Assembly: GCA_907165275.2 (NCBI GenBank) | Contig: OU015660.1 | Span: forward strand, 10,604,501-10,668,500 | DNA from: Zygaena filipendulae | Lineage: Eukaryota; Arthropoda; Insecta; Lepidoptera; Zygaenidae | Direction of reading: 5' to 3' | Length of the DNA: 64,000 nt | Part shown: one piece after another, positions 35,042 to 47,950 of the stretch | Position numbering within the stretch: the first letter of the stretch is position 1 | How the letters are laid out: each line of letters begins with the position of its first letter | Notes under the pieces: model-generated | What the model saw: the letters and a program-made list of their open reading frames with translations, nothing else | Database searches by the model: none | Told to the model about the DNA's origin: nothing | Position numbers and translations under genes: made by a program

Positions 35042-35580
35042 TATATAGTAGAATTATTTTATGTTTTAACCCAAGATAAGCTCGGAGAACCGGCGCGTCA
35101 GCTGAAATCACACATAGATTAACATAGATTACACGGAACGTGAGCAAATGTTATTCTAGATGCTTATAATTTATGATTTAAGCCTCGGGGTGAATAAAAA
35201 GCCTATGTGAGATTACTTACGTCACCATTAGGGTACGGTGTGAAATGTGTTATAAAAAAAACACATTGCCAGTATTTATTGAAATAAAATGTGCGTGCAT
35301 ATAACATGATGTTTATAAAAAATATTATAGTGGTATCCCAGCGACTTCACCCGCGTCAACATCGAGATAATTTGATTATAATTTTCAAAATTCTTTATTA
35401 GGTAATAATACATTTCATCACAAATTAATGCTAGACTTAATTGTACTGAACATAAAAACTATTTAGTTATCACAGGCTGCAACACCAAATAGAACTTTTG
35501 AACAATGCAATTCAAATTCAAAAGCTATTTAAAGCATATATTTTAAGATTAAATCAATTATGAAATGCACATAGACCAAC

Positions 35581-35729
35581 TGCGAATTGGACCATTTGCG
35601 AATTGGACCATTTGCGAATTGGACCATTTGAGAATTGGACCATTTGCGAATTGGACCATTTGCTAATTGGACGGTTTGCGAATTGGACATTTTAAACCCT
35701 CTGGACCATTTGCGAATTGGACCATTTGC
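35581..35729. repeat. 16-bp tandem array
   Basis: About eight or nine copies of TGCGAATTGGACCATT with few substitutions; one unit is interrupted by ...ACATTTTAAACCCTC... The unit is not a multiple of three. Not CRISPR (no spacers). Confidence 0.85.
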
Positions 35730-35784
35730 GCCTAAACGACCTAAAAGTTTATTGTTACTTCATGTACAAACTATATCCATGGCA

Positions 35785-35980
35785 ATACCTACTAATATTA
35801 TAAATGCGAAAGTAACTCTGTCTGTCTGTCTGCTTTCACGCTTTAACAGCTAAACCGATCATCATGAAATTTTGCGTACACATTATGAGGGGTACAGAGA
35901 AGAACATAGGGTAGTTTTATCCCGGAATTCCTGCGGGAACTCCGAAATTACCGCGGGTGAAACCGCGGGGCACAGCTAGT
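35785..35980 (+). mobile_element. Helitron-like copy, well preserved
   Basis: ACCTACTAATATTATAAATG start, (CTGT)n stretch, core GATCATCATGAAATTTTGCG, hairpin CCGCGGGTGAAACCGCGG and CAGCTAG end. Confidence 0.7.
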
Positions 35981-36152
35981 ATAATATAATATCGAGATAA
36001 AAGTATCCTATGCCATGCCGGAGACACAGTAGCATTCTATCAGTGAAATACTTTTTTAGATTCGGTTCAGTTGTTCCAAAGAATCCAAAGATTATACCTA
36101 TTCCGTATGGCCATGCAATGATTGTAAAATATCATGGTTTGCGGTGAAATAA

Positions 36153-36540
36153 ACGCTATTATTCGGTCGTGAGAGCTGGTTCCGCGCAGCTTCTGCAGAG
36201 TCCCTCAAGCGGCGCAAATATGGGTCCTTTAGTGGGGACTTTATGTTTGAGTCATTTGGGGTCGAAACCCATGGGCATTGGGGTCCAAGCGCCCGCCAAC
36301 TATATAAAGAGCTGACGGTGCGACTGGTCGAGGCGTCGCGTGACCAGAAGGCTGGTGTTTACTTCGCCCAGCGCGTAAGCCTCGCTATCCAGCGGGGTAA
36401 TGCCGCCAGCCTTTTGGGCACGCTTCCAGCTGTGGAGCACCTAGGTCAAATTTTTTATTTGTAAATATAGTTTTTATTTTAAGTTTTCCATAAGTTGTAT
36501 TATAAAAACATTTTTTTCCTATGAATAAATAAAATAAGGT
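36153..36540 (+). pseudogene. 5'-truncated LINE: C terminus of reverse transcriptase ORF plus 3' UTR
   Basis: The frame is open from 36153 to the stop at 36462-36464: SWFRAASAESLKRRKYGSFS, then GDFMFESFGVETHGHWGPSA, RQLYKELTVRLVEASRD... and VSLAIQRGNAASLLGTLP. The tail SLAIQRGNAASLLGTLP is typical of the last residues of non-LTR retrotransposon ORF2. An AT-rich 3' UTR with AATAAATAAAATAAGG follows. Dead-on-arrival truncated copy. Confidence 0.7.
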
Positions 36541-36665
36541 TGGACTATTATAGATGCAATATTTTGCCCGGGACAGCGTACACCGAATTCCTTATACTCG
36601 TCTACTCTAGAATCCTTTGCTCCGTTCTAAATTCGAAATAGCGCCCTCGCCGTAAAACATTAGTT

Positions 36666-36880
36666 TAAGAAACAGAAAGAAAGAAAGAAAATACATTTAT
36701 TTGGAAACAGAAACATAACACAATTGATTTAACTATAAGTAAATCTAAATACATACATGAAAATTTGAGAACAGATGACAGAGGTGTTGATGTGGTGCGT
36801 GTTGCTACGAGTGCGGGCACTCCTATTAACTCCTAGTATAGCGCTGATTTTCAGTCAGGACCAGATTCACAACTATAAAT
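36666..36880 (-). mobile_element. LINE 3' end with (TTTC)n tail, minus strand
   Basis: (GAAA)n at 36670-36690 followed by a retroelement 3' UTR on the minus strand (AATAAATGTATTTTCTTTC read in reverse). Confidence 0.45.
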
Positions 36881-39599
36881 ATACAGATGTCGCAATCTAC
36901 ACACACATATTGCATTGATTTTTTTAATTACATAATAAACGTACTTATTAACTAATTCACAGTAGTCTTATATTAAAAAACAGTAGTGGCAAAGTTATAA
37001 TTATAATATTACATGAAAGTATCTATAAGTGTGTTTTCCCTTTTGGCAGAGCATGCAAGATAACTTGGGTTTAGATTGGGTACTTCTTCAATGTTTGTTT
37101 ATTATTCTTGTGTGTTTTGCAGAAATAAATATTATTCTATTCTATTCTAAATGTATGTAAATGGTAAGTTTGCCATACAATCTATTATTTTACTATTTAA
37201 AAGCATATAAAGATTTATTTAAGTATGAAACTTAATGTTACGTATAAAACCCACACCGAGACATTCAATAGAAACTTATTGACCCGATTGCGCTGCCATG
37301 TAAAGATGACGATAATACTTTTAACCCTTCCTTTTACTCGTAGGCAGATAAAATGTTTTTCCTTTGCACGCCGTGAAATTCACTATTTCAGCTACATTTA
37401 TCCCGAACGTCGCGTCGCGCTGTTTTATCGTGTAGGCGATATAGCGAAGTCAGGAACGTTCAGGCGCATTTTGTCCAATTCGCAACGACTCGCCAATGGC
37501 TGTAATATCCGCCGGGGCGCTTATTTAAATAGGGAACTATTTCGGCAATCGTCGATCTATAAAATAGACGCAGATAAGCAATAACATGTTAACCCACAAA
37601 ACGAAGTTATTGATTCAGAACGATTTATTGAGATTTAGAGAACGTTTTTTAATTATGTGTTTACCTCATTACATTGTTTAAATATGTAACTAAATATTGA
37701 ACATAAAAATTCTTGACACAAAATGGCGCTATAATTTTAAAACTTTAGTTTACTCAAAATTTCTCCAGTGTGGGTTAACACACTATTGCTTATCTATGTC
37801 CAAATTACACGTCAAAAGTTCAAATGCCGCGAGTTACAGATATACCCATAGTTACCTACTCGAATGTCTATAAAGATTAAAGAGGTAAAGTTTGTGAGTT
37901 TGTGAGGTTGTAGGGGGTAATCTCTGGATCTACTGAACCGATTTTAAAACTTCTTTTACCAATAGAAAGTCACGTTATTTGTGAGTGCCAGAGGCTATAT
38001 CGTAACCCGGAATTTCCGCGGGAACTCCGAAATTACCACGGAGTTATTACTACGCGCGGTATGTTTTGTATACATATACTGTAGGTATAGAATATTTTAC
38101 CGTTCGCCTATCGTTTCAGGGTGGAGTCAATTGCGTGTGAGGTTGTTTGTTATTTTGATGATATACCAATGGCAAAAACATAACATGGGTACGTATACCA
38201 CGGAGATATTTTTGGAACGAAGTTCCTGAACGTACCTAACTGGTAGGTACCTATATAGTTAATCATTACGCGTTATGTTAGGAAAAAGCGTTATGCCAAT
38301 GTCCATGAAAATCGTGACGTTTAGTTCCGTCTATGGACCAATGGTCCATAGTTCCGTCCGGCGTAGGTTGAGTATTTATCGTCAAGCGCTTAGGTTTGTT
38401 TATTAAGTGTTAGTTAAATGTGATTATTTTCAGTATTTTTAAATGAAATTCAGAGTTGAAGAAAAGAAGCGGGGAACTTCTGTCCTGAAGGGGGTTTTGT
38501 TATAATTAAACCTTTTACCGCTATGTTTTGGTAGTTTTACTTACCTCCAGCGCCACAAATTTTAGGCATGATTTCTCCTGGTGCCGCGGCGTCGTCAGTC
38601 AGTCGTCAGTCAGGAAATCGTATCTTCGTCAGTATAAAAGCGCTCACTGTTTTGTATTTTGCGAACACATCTGATGTGAAGAAGGCCTACGGATCTGTCA
38701 GCTAATCCACTCGTATATTATGATGGTATAAAGAAAAAAAAAGTATTTTATTTTATGTAAGTTACAATAGATTTAAATACAAATCCGTACTTAGTTAGGT
38801 TCGTGGTAAATACTCACTTTCGATGATAATTCTGCAGTAGGTATTTAAAATTAATATCAAAGAGTACATATTATTAGGGCTTTTCAGTTCAAAAAAAAAA
38901 AAATTTTTTGATATTGCAATTATTGCAATACTGCAGATTTACCATAATAATAAAAAGTATTTACCCTACTATTCTACTATCGATTTCTTTAAATGGATTA
39001 TCTTAAAAGATGATTTTTATAGCGAATGACGCTAGTATTACTTTTGTATGCCTCGTAGGAGTGAAAAAGGGTCAAACGCGGGTGATACCGCGCGTACCTA
39101 CTAGCTATAGTTAGCGATATGTGTTTACGGCGTCTAAGAAGAAAATCACATTTGTCAACGTCCTTGTAATCTATCCCTTAATTTAAAGGGAAGCGTCGGA
39201 GATAAATTTCCATTAGAAGCACGTTCCAGACCAACGTTAATAAGCTAAATCAAACAGAGACGTTTCCAAATACTGAAACTTCAATTTACCAGCGCTGGGC
39301 AATTTCCTAAATCCTTCAGCATCGTTCCCTCCAATTTAGGACTATTCCTGCCCTCTGTTAATTCAGATTCAGTGAATGATGTGCTTTGGCAACTCTAAGG
39401 GGAGCTTTTTCAGTAGTTTGTACACTTTACTTTTTATAGCAATAATGTTTTTTATAGCAGTTCACCTCAGGGGTTGAATCAACAAAAACATGGAAACACA
39501 AACAAAAGACGCAAAGAATAAGGAAATGCAAATTAATATACTTGACATTTGATAATCAAGTTGATAATAGTAAAACCACAGAACAGAAAATAACAGATA

Positions 39600-39960
39600 G
39601 AAGGGACATCAACTTAGTTTAGTATGAAAACCATTGATTTACTACTAGCCGGTAGTACTGGTGATTTTCGCACACAAAACTATTTATCACGCACTAAAAC
39701 ATTCATTAACGTAAAGAAATGTATTAAACGCTTTATGGTTAGTCACGCTTAGTCACTGTTTTCAATATTCACAGTTTTGGGAATATATGTGGTAAATATA
39801 CTTGGGATGGCAGCAAAAGAAGTTTTGAATAAGTTAGTGCTCTAACTTCCTTTGCGACGCGCGACGGTAGCGCGCCTGTCCCGCCTACATGTCCTCTCTA
39901 GTTAATTTATTCGCTCTGTGGGTAGGACAGTCAAAGAGCTATTTTTGTATTGTTGTCATG
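39600..39960 (+). repeat. Dispersed repeat, copy 1 (inverted to 63660-63935)
   Basis: Shares GCGACGCGCGACGGTAGCGC-region text and GTAAATATACTTGGGATGGC with the reverse complement of 63660-63935. Function unknown. Confidence 0.5.
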
Positions 39961-41377
39961 AGTAACATTACACCATGGTAAAGATCGTTTTTAAAAAAAA
40001 ACTTTTCTTAAAAAAAAAACGATCTACTAATCTACATTCTACCGCAAAGGGGGTGAAAAGGGGTGAAAGTTTATTTCATTTTCATTTAATTTCATTTAAT
40101 TTTCAAAAGGGGGGGGGGCAAAGTTTGTATACGGAACAATTTCGCGGGAACTCCGAAATTATTGCGGGTGAAACCGCGCGAGTCAGCTAGTCGATAATAA
40201 AAACAGATTCACAGATTTCAATTTACTGGTTATATATATTATTGAGGGCGTTTTCACATCGATGATGAGTTTATGTAGGTATATCTTGGGTAAATTGTTA
40301 ATGATTTAACAGCTAATTTTAGTTTAAGAAACAAAAGTTACGATGACACAGCATTAGATAACTACATGACATCTTGTTGATGACTCAAAAAAAGTTCCTT
40401 ACTTTTGCGCCCCTATCTAGCCTTTCGCAATTTGATTGATTACGGCTTGATTGGATGATTGATACGACTGATTTTAAAAGATGTGTAACGGATATAACCA
40501 CTGCCAGCCTGCTGTTAGCGGATGTCGATACCTACTCCTCCTACTTACGGCTGTGTACTCATTGTACAAATTAATTAAATTTATATTAGTTATTTATATG
40601 TCAAAATGTATGATAAATCATACTACTACTAAGATATCTAAATATAAGATTTTATGTTTATTTTTTACATTTTTTTCTAAGTATCATAATAGCTATTACA
40701 GCGATAAATATTGAAACATTGAATGTGAACTTTAAGTAGGTAGATAGGTATATTAGAGACGAGATCTATACCTACTCATAAACCATAAGTAACGTATATA
40801 TTATAATTTATACGAATTAATGACTATTTTTACTAACAATAAGAAAAACTATAAAAAAAAATACATTTTCAATGTAGGTATTAAACAAGATTACTAATAT
40901 GTCTGCAAACGTTTGCTGAAGCAATATATTTAGCTTAACATTGGCATTAGCTTAACATTAATTTATTTTTTCAACATAAATGGAAGAATCAGTTACTTGG
41001 CAAAATACCTATTGGGTAAAAATGCGAATAGTAAAAAACCCAATTGTATTTTTGTCGATGTGTATATGTCATATGTGCCTCGAGGTTTCACCCGCGTGCG
41101 TTTCGGAATTTCCGCAGGAGCTCCAAAATAGCCTAATTTACTCCTTATAATATCAACTTATTAGCAGTCAAAGTCCCGTCAAAATCGATCCAACAGTTTC
41201 GGAGATTAACCCCGTGTGAGTTTCCCGCAGGAACTCCTAACTTATTATATTCTTCTTCTTACGATAAAAAACACAACAAAAAAAGAATTAGCGAAATTGG
41301 TCCAGCCGTTCACGCGTGATGCCGTGACCAAGGAAAATATCAAATAGGGATTCATTATTTACAATATCGGTAGGGGG

Positions 41378-41564
41378 AGCACGAATTTTTTCGCTCTCGT
41401 CCTTTCAATATCGAACGTTTTTTTGTATGGAAAATGAACAACGCCATCTATCCAGTGTTGTTCATTTTCCATACAAAAAAACACTTTGGCATTACGACAA
41501 CGTAGTGATTACCTTCTCTCTGATTACGACGATATCGAAAGACAAGAGCGAAAAAATTCGTGCT
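41378..41564. mobile_element. Doubly nested palindrome
   Basis: Outer arms AGCACGAATTTTTTCGCTCT and its inverse at 41530-41564. Inner arms TTTTTTTGTATGGAAAATGA and its inverse at 41457-41482. The inter-arm DNA includes AGTGATTACCTTCTCTCTGA, also found near 4054, 4612 and 4761. Confidence 0.65.
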
Positions 41565-41777
41565 ACTGACCGAGCTTCGCTCGTAGCGCCATCTGTTGTG
41601 AAGTAGAAAAGCAGTACCAAACCCTCATTTTTCATTGCCTGAAAACATGGATAAGACGACGTTTTCTAAAAATGTAACCTTAGCTAGGTTATCAATTAAT
41701 CGCCCCCGAAACCCTCTGCATACTAAATTTCATGAAAATCGTTGGAGCCGTTTCCAAGATTCAGATTATATGCATAT

Positions 41778-42004
41778 ACTAGCTGTCCCCGCGATTTCAT
41801 CCGCGGTAATTTCGCAGTTCCCGCGGAGGTTGCGGGAAAAAAGTACTCTATGTCCTTCAGTTCCCGAGGGAATTCCGGGATAAAAACTATCCTATCTTTT
41901 AAGTTGGACCATTTTATGAATGGTTACAAAGTTTTATCAAAATCCGTTCAGTAGTTTCGGAGTCCATCGCGGACAAACAACGTGACACGTGATTTATATA
42001 TATT
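41778..42004 (-). mobile_element. Helitron-like copy
   Basis: Long-core subfamily, CTAGCTGTCCCCGCGATTTC to GTGATTTATATATATTA. An older relative with the CAAAGTCCCGTCAAAATCG core lies at 41075-41345, and another at 34130-34330. Confidence 0.6.
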
Positions 42005-43429
42005 AAGAAAGATATTAGATTAGATATTAAGATAAGAAAAGATAAGATTAAGATATTTATATACAAGAATATAAATATATACAAGATTTGCTCGTTTAAA
42101 GATAGTAGATATTATAGGTATATGCTGACCGAAAATGATTCAGCACTTGACCAGATTTTTTTAATCCATTCCAGTATCCAAGCATAATTAAAGAGATGCC
42201 TTTTTCGCCATACGCCCCCTCGTCCTAGTCCCGATAGAAACAGTGTCGCCCTGCGCCCTCCAGTTTCCCACTTTCCACTCGTAACCAGTGGACGCTTGAG
42301 TTTCGAGAGGGTTGCACGAATCGAGCGTGCGATATAATCATTGCCGCGTGGAAAAAAATATTATTATAAATTCTCGTACAATTTCTCGATTTTCCCGCCA
42401 AAGCAATATTGTCAACGTTGAAATATTTTTTTTTACTGTTTTTTTTAAATAAAATTTTCATAAAATAGTTCTAAAATTTGTTCTATTAGATAGATGTTAT
42501 CCGATTTTATTAATAACATACCTATTATGAATAAGTGAAATTTACATATTTTAAAATAGTTGTTGTGATTTACAAATAAAAACAAACAATTATACTAAAT
42601 GTTAGCTGTGGATTGAATAATAATTAATTAATAAGTGAAAAATGTTGTTGAAGTGATATTATTATAAAGTGAACAAGCGTGCCTAAATTGTGTTATGAAA
42701 GCGCTGTGAATGTGGCAAGATATTTAATTTAATTAATTTTTAATAAAACTAATTGGGTTATTTATTGGTGATAGATATTTCTAAACGACTCTGTAAAGCA
42801 ACTTTTATTTTAGAGATCTCTATACTTACCTATTCGGAAAATGTTAGCTGAGCTTTTTTAATTTTGAATAGTAAAATTATAGCCTACTAAACGAAAAATT
42901 AAATTAAAAAGACCTAGGTAGATATCTATCTTTGGCAAAATGAACTTTAGTTCGATTTTCACGTAGGTAAGGGTACCTACCATTTTTAAATTTTCTGCAC
43001 TAATGCACTTGTTCCTCGGTTGAAAATTCTTAGACTTTCGTCACCCAAGAAAGTACCCATTTTTTCAATTCTATAGGTACCTTAAAATACTATACTTTTA
43101 ATGACGTCATGACACCAGTGATTAAAAAATAAGAAACGGCACCTTTTTAAAACAATAATTTATTAATATTTTACTTATATACAAATATCATAGCGGCTTA
43201 GTCACGGGCAAATATTCGCCAATAAAAAAATGTATACTAGCTGGCCCACAGTTTCACCCGCGTGAAAATCGGGATTCCTTTGGGAACTCCAAACATTTTC
43301 CACTATCTCGATCACGTCTTGACACAAAAAATATTACTCTTTGTTGTAAATGTGAATAAGAATATGGGTGGAGTCATCGAAGATCTTAGATACACAGGGA
43401 TGTTGACGACTTTTGAAAATCAAAATTCT

Positions 43430-43521
43430 CATTAGTCAGTAAGGATATAAAAAAACCATAGACACGTATTTTTTGCTATTTCAAATTAATGGAAATATAC
43501 AGAGATAAAGCACATTAAAGT

Positions 43522-43553
<32 letters not shown>

Positions 43554-43690
43554 TCGTGACGTCATTAACCGGTCACGCGAAATTTCAACTCAATGTATCG
43601 CCTTTTTTTGATTAAGTAAAAAAAGAAAAATACGTATCCAATATTTTTTATCCATCTATTATAAAACGGACAAAAAAAAATTAACTAGCC
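43430..43690 (-). mobile_element. MITE family S with 29-base poly-G tract
   Basis: Minus-strand family member. At 43524-43552 the usual G-rich box next to CGTGACGTCA is replaced by 29 consecutive G. Confidence 0.6.
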
Positions 43691-44220
43691 CATTACCACA
43701 AATTATACAGAGAAACTATACAGTTACTAAAACACCCACCTCCGATTTAATAAGAAAGATTCTATCATAGTGTAAACATTTGTTTTTTCTTAATTTAAAA
43801 ATAGAAGAGTAAAAATTACCTGGCCAGTTACCTTGTAGGTGAAAAGATTATAGTAAACAGAGATGAAGTTTATTCGCTATCGGAACGCAATGACGTCAGT
43901 GATTGGTTATTTTTCGCGTTCTCGACCCACTCACACTACGTGATATTTATTGTTAATAAAATAACTAGGTACTGCCCACGGTTTCACCCGCGCTAAATTT
44001 GAGTTTCCCGCGGAAAATTTAAATCCGCGTTAAAATGTACTTATCATCATTCAAATACATATATTGTAATCCGTATAAAATAATAGGTTTCGCACCATGC
44101 GTGGGGAAATCGACAGGCTCGTTATAATTTGAGTATTTTAGTATATTTTATGTGTAAACAACATACATACGGTCACAATTAGATAACTTACACAATTTTA
44201 TACTAGGTAGTTATAATTCC

Positions 44221-44395
44221 GAAGATGGGGCCGGAATCCTGTAACACGGGGTTTCCTAGTACGGATTCCGATCTCTCACTTTGGCTTAGCTACATGTTTC
44301 ATATAGTTTGTGTCCTTAAGTCTAGTTATTGCTGTAGTGTATAAGTCACTGTGATTGGAAATAAATGGTTTATTATTATTATTATTATTAATTTA
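44221..44395 (+). mobile_element. LINE 3' end with (TTA)n tail
   Basis: A 3' UTR-like sequence ending GGAAATAAATGGTTTATTA then (TTA)n, directly abutting the tail of the SINE on the other strand. Confidence 0.5.
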
Positions 44396-44396
44396 A

Positions 44397-44680
44397 CAAT
44401 ATTTAATAATGATAATAATCCACTTCACAACACACAAATCTACTTGATCCTACAGCAAGCTATTATTAGCTTGTGTCGAGGAAACCAAGCAACACGTGGT
44501 ATATACTACATAGAAATACATAATATAATATATTATACTATAGATATACATATAAATACACCCAGACTGGAAAGTGGAACCCTGTGTTCACCACACAAAG
44601 TGAACCCCGACCGGGAATCGAACCCGGAACCTCTTGATTAGCGGACAGGCATGGTGACCTACTACGCCAATCGGGTCGAT
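44397..44680 (-). mobile_element. tRNA-derived SINE, minus-strand copy
   Basis: Read on the minus strand: CGACCCGATTGGCGTAGTAG (A-box region), then GGTTCCGGGTTCGATTCCCG (B box), a ~200-bp tRNA-unrelated body and an (ATT)n tail. Same family as 62357-62622. Confidence 0.75.
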
Positions 44681-44774
44681 ACGTCTTTGTATTGGTCCTA
44701 CATGTAACGTATAGGGCATATAATATCTAAAATGAAAAACTAAATTCCAGCAAGCCGAAAATCTCAACCGGGAA

Positions 44775-45060
44775 TAGTCCGTCTTGTAGATAATTAAAAA
44801 ACATTAAATACGTATTTTTTATTTTTTTATGTAATCAAAAAATAACGGCGATGAGTTGAAATTTCGCGTGACGTCACTATTCGGACAGTTTGTATGGCGG
44901 TTTTAGCGGTTAGTGACGTCACGACCCCCTCACCCTAAACTTTAATGCGTTTTATTTCTGTATATTTTAATTTATTTGAAAAAGCAAAAAATACGTGTCT
45001 ATTGTTTTTTTATTTTCTAACTGATGGACTAATTAGAATTTTCCAAAAGTAGTCAGCATC
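44775..45060 (+). mobile_element. MITE family S, full-length copy
   Basis: From TAGTCCGTCTTGTAGAT to TGATGGACTAATTAGAA, with GCGTGACGTCAC and TTAGTGACGTCACGACC inside. Confidence 0.65.
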
Positions 45061-45696
45061 CCTATTTGACCATAGTATTTAGCTCAAAAATCTTACTTTA
45101 AAGTTTTATAATCAAAATAAAAAAAAATATAGACCACTCCCGCAATAAAATAAACATGTCACATTACTGTGTAGGATATGAACTGGTTACAGGTAACGAG
45201 TTAAGATCATTTAACGCAATTTATCACCGTTACAGAGACAAGTAAATAACAGAAAACCGAGCAAATTTTAGGAAAGTTTATTTCATGATTACCGGTCCAG
45301 TTACCAGTGTCAAATCATTGCTGACGAAACCGTGAATACGATCGTGAATATGACTACACCTTTATGTAATACCCTGTATAATATATGAAAATTTGTATCT
45401 TTCTTTCCTATATACCCATCGCCGAATGGTTTTTATGAGAATTGACGAAAGCAGCGCCTCTTCAAAATCTAATTAAAAACCTAAAGATTATTTTTCGCGC
45501 AGGTTCACGCATCTGCTTATATCATTATACTATAGATCTCTAAAGTAGTAGTGGAACTTTTCAATATACTAATATTGAAAACTTGGATAAGATAGAAGGA
45601 GGAGGAGGATAGGAGAGGATAAGAGATAAGATATGAATAAAAAAAAACTTAATACATAGGTAGTAATTATAAAAGGATATTTAGTTAAATCGTAGC

Positions 45697-45729
45697 CTCA
45701 GACGAAATAAAAAGTCTATTTCGTCTGAG
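45697..45729. mobile_element. Mini-palindrome element, copy 3 (33 bp) with 8-bp target duplication
   Basis: The same 12-bp arms with a 9-base loop AAAAAGTCT. Read on the other strand the loop is AGACTTTTT, that is the CTTTTT loop of copy 1 with AGA added, so the copies are related beyond the arms. Flanked by ATCGTAGC at 45689-45696 and 45730-45737. Confidence 0.8.
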
Positions 45730-46869
45730 ATCGTAGCATACAAAGTTGGTATAAATACACGTTCTCAAGTTGGAATATTTTAAATCATCTATCAAAAAAT
45801 GTTATTACACCAGTCACCAGCAACGTAATACACGTATAATACGTCTTGTTTGTATAAAAATATGTATTTCGAGTAGGTAATATAATAAGAAAGCGCTCGT
45901 CATGGCATTTATTAAAAAATTCTAAGAGGAAAACATGATGGAGCAATTAAAATATTCTCAAGTATTCCTGAATATCCAACATTTTTTTAGTAATAATAGA
46001 ACCACGGCTATTATCGTTTCGAGCTATATAATTAGGCATCACCCATTATTTTGGAAGCATCACGTTCTTTGTGCTCTATCTTGTTTTGGTTTTTCGTTCA
46101 CATTCTGCTCCTAAATACAGAAATATGTACCTACATATAATATTATGTAAATGTATCACCGAAACTGTATGATACTCATCATAATATACCTAACTGTTCA
46201 GTTTGAAAATCGTATCAAAATAATATTATATCTCGTAGATACTAAAAAAAAAAAAGAAGAAAGGCTCTTAGAATATTTTTTAGAGAGGCAGCTGTCATTC
46301 CTAAAAAAAAAAAACAAATTAACATAGGCATAGCATAGAGCGTAAGTAACGAGTAAAGATTTCCGCTTAAAACCATTGATTTACTACTAGACGCTTAAAA
46401 CCCACTACAGAAACCTCTTGCCATAAAATAATAAAAATATTGAGATAGGAAGGATGACAAAAAAATATTTAATGCTTTAGCTCAGATAGCGATGGCCCAG
46501 CTGTAGTACCTGTTTTTGCTGCTTATTCGTAAGTGGGAGGTCGATCTTGGGTTCTATGGGTCATTTCCGATCGATGACCGAACTTTATACTGAAGGAAAA
46601 CATCAGGGGAAACCTACTCTACCTGTCTAATACCTACCTGTGTATTGGAAGCGATTTGACCACACATCCTCAGAGGTTCTGTGGCTCTGCTTATAATGAA
46701 AGCTTTGGTAATGAGAGGTACCTATATGAAGAATATTAACTAAGTTTTTAAAATTATTTTAATTGGAGTCAAAAATCTTACCACCTGTTTCGACTTAAAT
46801 ACTATTACGTGCCTATGAACATATTTAATCTTGTTAAATTTTCTATACATGGTATTACATTATCTGTGT

Positions 46870-47950
46870 CTATATATAATATTATAAAGCTGAAGAGTTT
46901 GTTTGTTTGCTTGAACGCGCGAATCTCAGGAACTACTAGGAGCGGAGCAGCAATAAAAATGTTGCTAAAATAGTATAAAAAATATTCCTTCTGAGAACTT
47001 CCAATGCGTTTAGTTGTGGAATACGTTTTAATTAGTTTTCTCCTCAAATTAACACTGGTTAAACCGCGGGGCACAGCTAGTGATTGTATATAAAGAAACC
47101 GGTTTCATTATGTTTAAAAAGATCATTGTTATTTGTTATGTTCGTTGGGTCCCATTAGTTCTCCTGGTCAGAGAGATAAGAGGTGGATACTTTCAGAAGC
47201 GCTGGTCACAATCAACCGCCGGCCGTCCGCCATTCACAAGTCACTGCTCGCAACAGTAGCTCCGGGACCCGTGCTAAATAAGCTTACGGCCGCACTCAGA
47301 GTTGACTTTAATGATTACTTAGTTAAGTATAGATTTTAAAACAAAACTGCCGCAATCAAAACTTTCAGTAAATTAATGTTAATTGGCATTTAATGAGATG
47401 TAACTTAATTAGTTAAGTGCCAATTAACATTTGGCGAACACTGTAAGCCTTTCTTGTTTTAAATAAATAAATAAATTAATTCATTAAACTTGTCTGATTG
47501 CGGCAATTTTGTTTTAAAAATCTATACTTAACTAAGTAATCATTAAAGTCGACTCTGAGTGCGGCGGTTAGTGATTTATCCTTGTTTTTATGATTACGTA
47601 CTTTGTCTAGAGTTTTGATTTACAAAAACTTGTCATTACTGGTTATAGCTACTCAGAAGCGGAACCCAATAATGACAAGTTTATTTTAATTAATGTTAGC
47701 ATATATAAATGATTTTATTTGTTTCTTAAGTCAGTCCTTACTCATTTTTGTTAATTCTATAGGTACTGATATATTATAAAGAGCTAAAGTTTGTGAGTTT
47801 GTCACGTTGTAGGGGGTGAACCGATTGTGAAAATTCTTTCACTTATAGGAAGCTACGGTAGTCCTGAGTGACATAGGGTAACTTTTTATCTCGAAATTCC
47901 CATGGGAACTCCAAAATCACCGCGGGCAAAACCGCGGGGAACAGCTAGTT
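46870..47950 (+). mobile_element. Helitron-like copies at 46870-47082 and 47770-47950
   Basis: Both are plus-strand and end GGGGCACAGCTAG and GGGGAACAGCTAG. Between them lie the snap-back element and a GC-rich fragment (47200-47285) with an open frame EALVTINRRPSAIHKSLLAT of unknown nature. Confidence 0.5.
47289..47566. mobile_element. Snap-back element, second copy, with internal insertion
   Basis: Same arms as 15550-15783. Between them is an extra TGGCGAACACTGTAAGCC... segment ending in (AAAT)n, which looks like a short retroposon insertion. Confidence 0.65.

Noticed and set aside
35581..35729. CRISPR-like array
   Set aside because: Units abut without unique spacers and the genome is eukaryotic; it is a minisatellite.
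37225..37584. 119-codon plus-strand open frame
   Set aside because: No recognisable domain, mixed composition, runs into TIR family P; no splice support.
44590..44680. tRNA gene
   Set aside because: A B box and tRNA-like head are present, but sequence continues into a SINE body with an (ATT)n tail, as at 62357.
47133..47339. GC-rich plus-strand open frame ending in the snap-back element
   Set aside because: Frame is partly GC3-rich but lacks a clear donor and is overrun by the element; origin unknown, not annotated as a gene.
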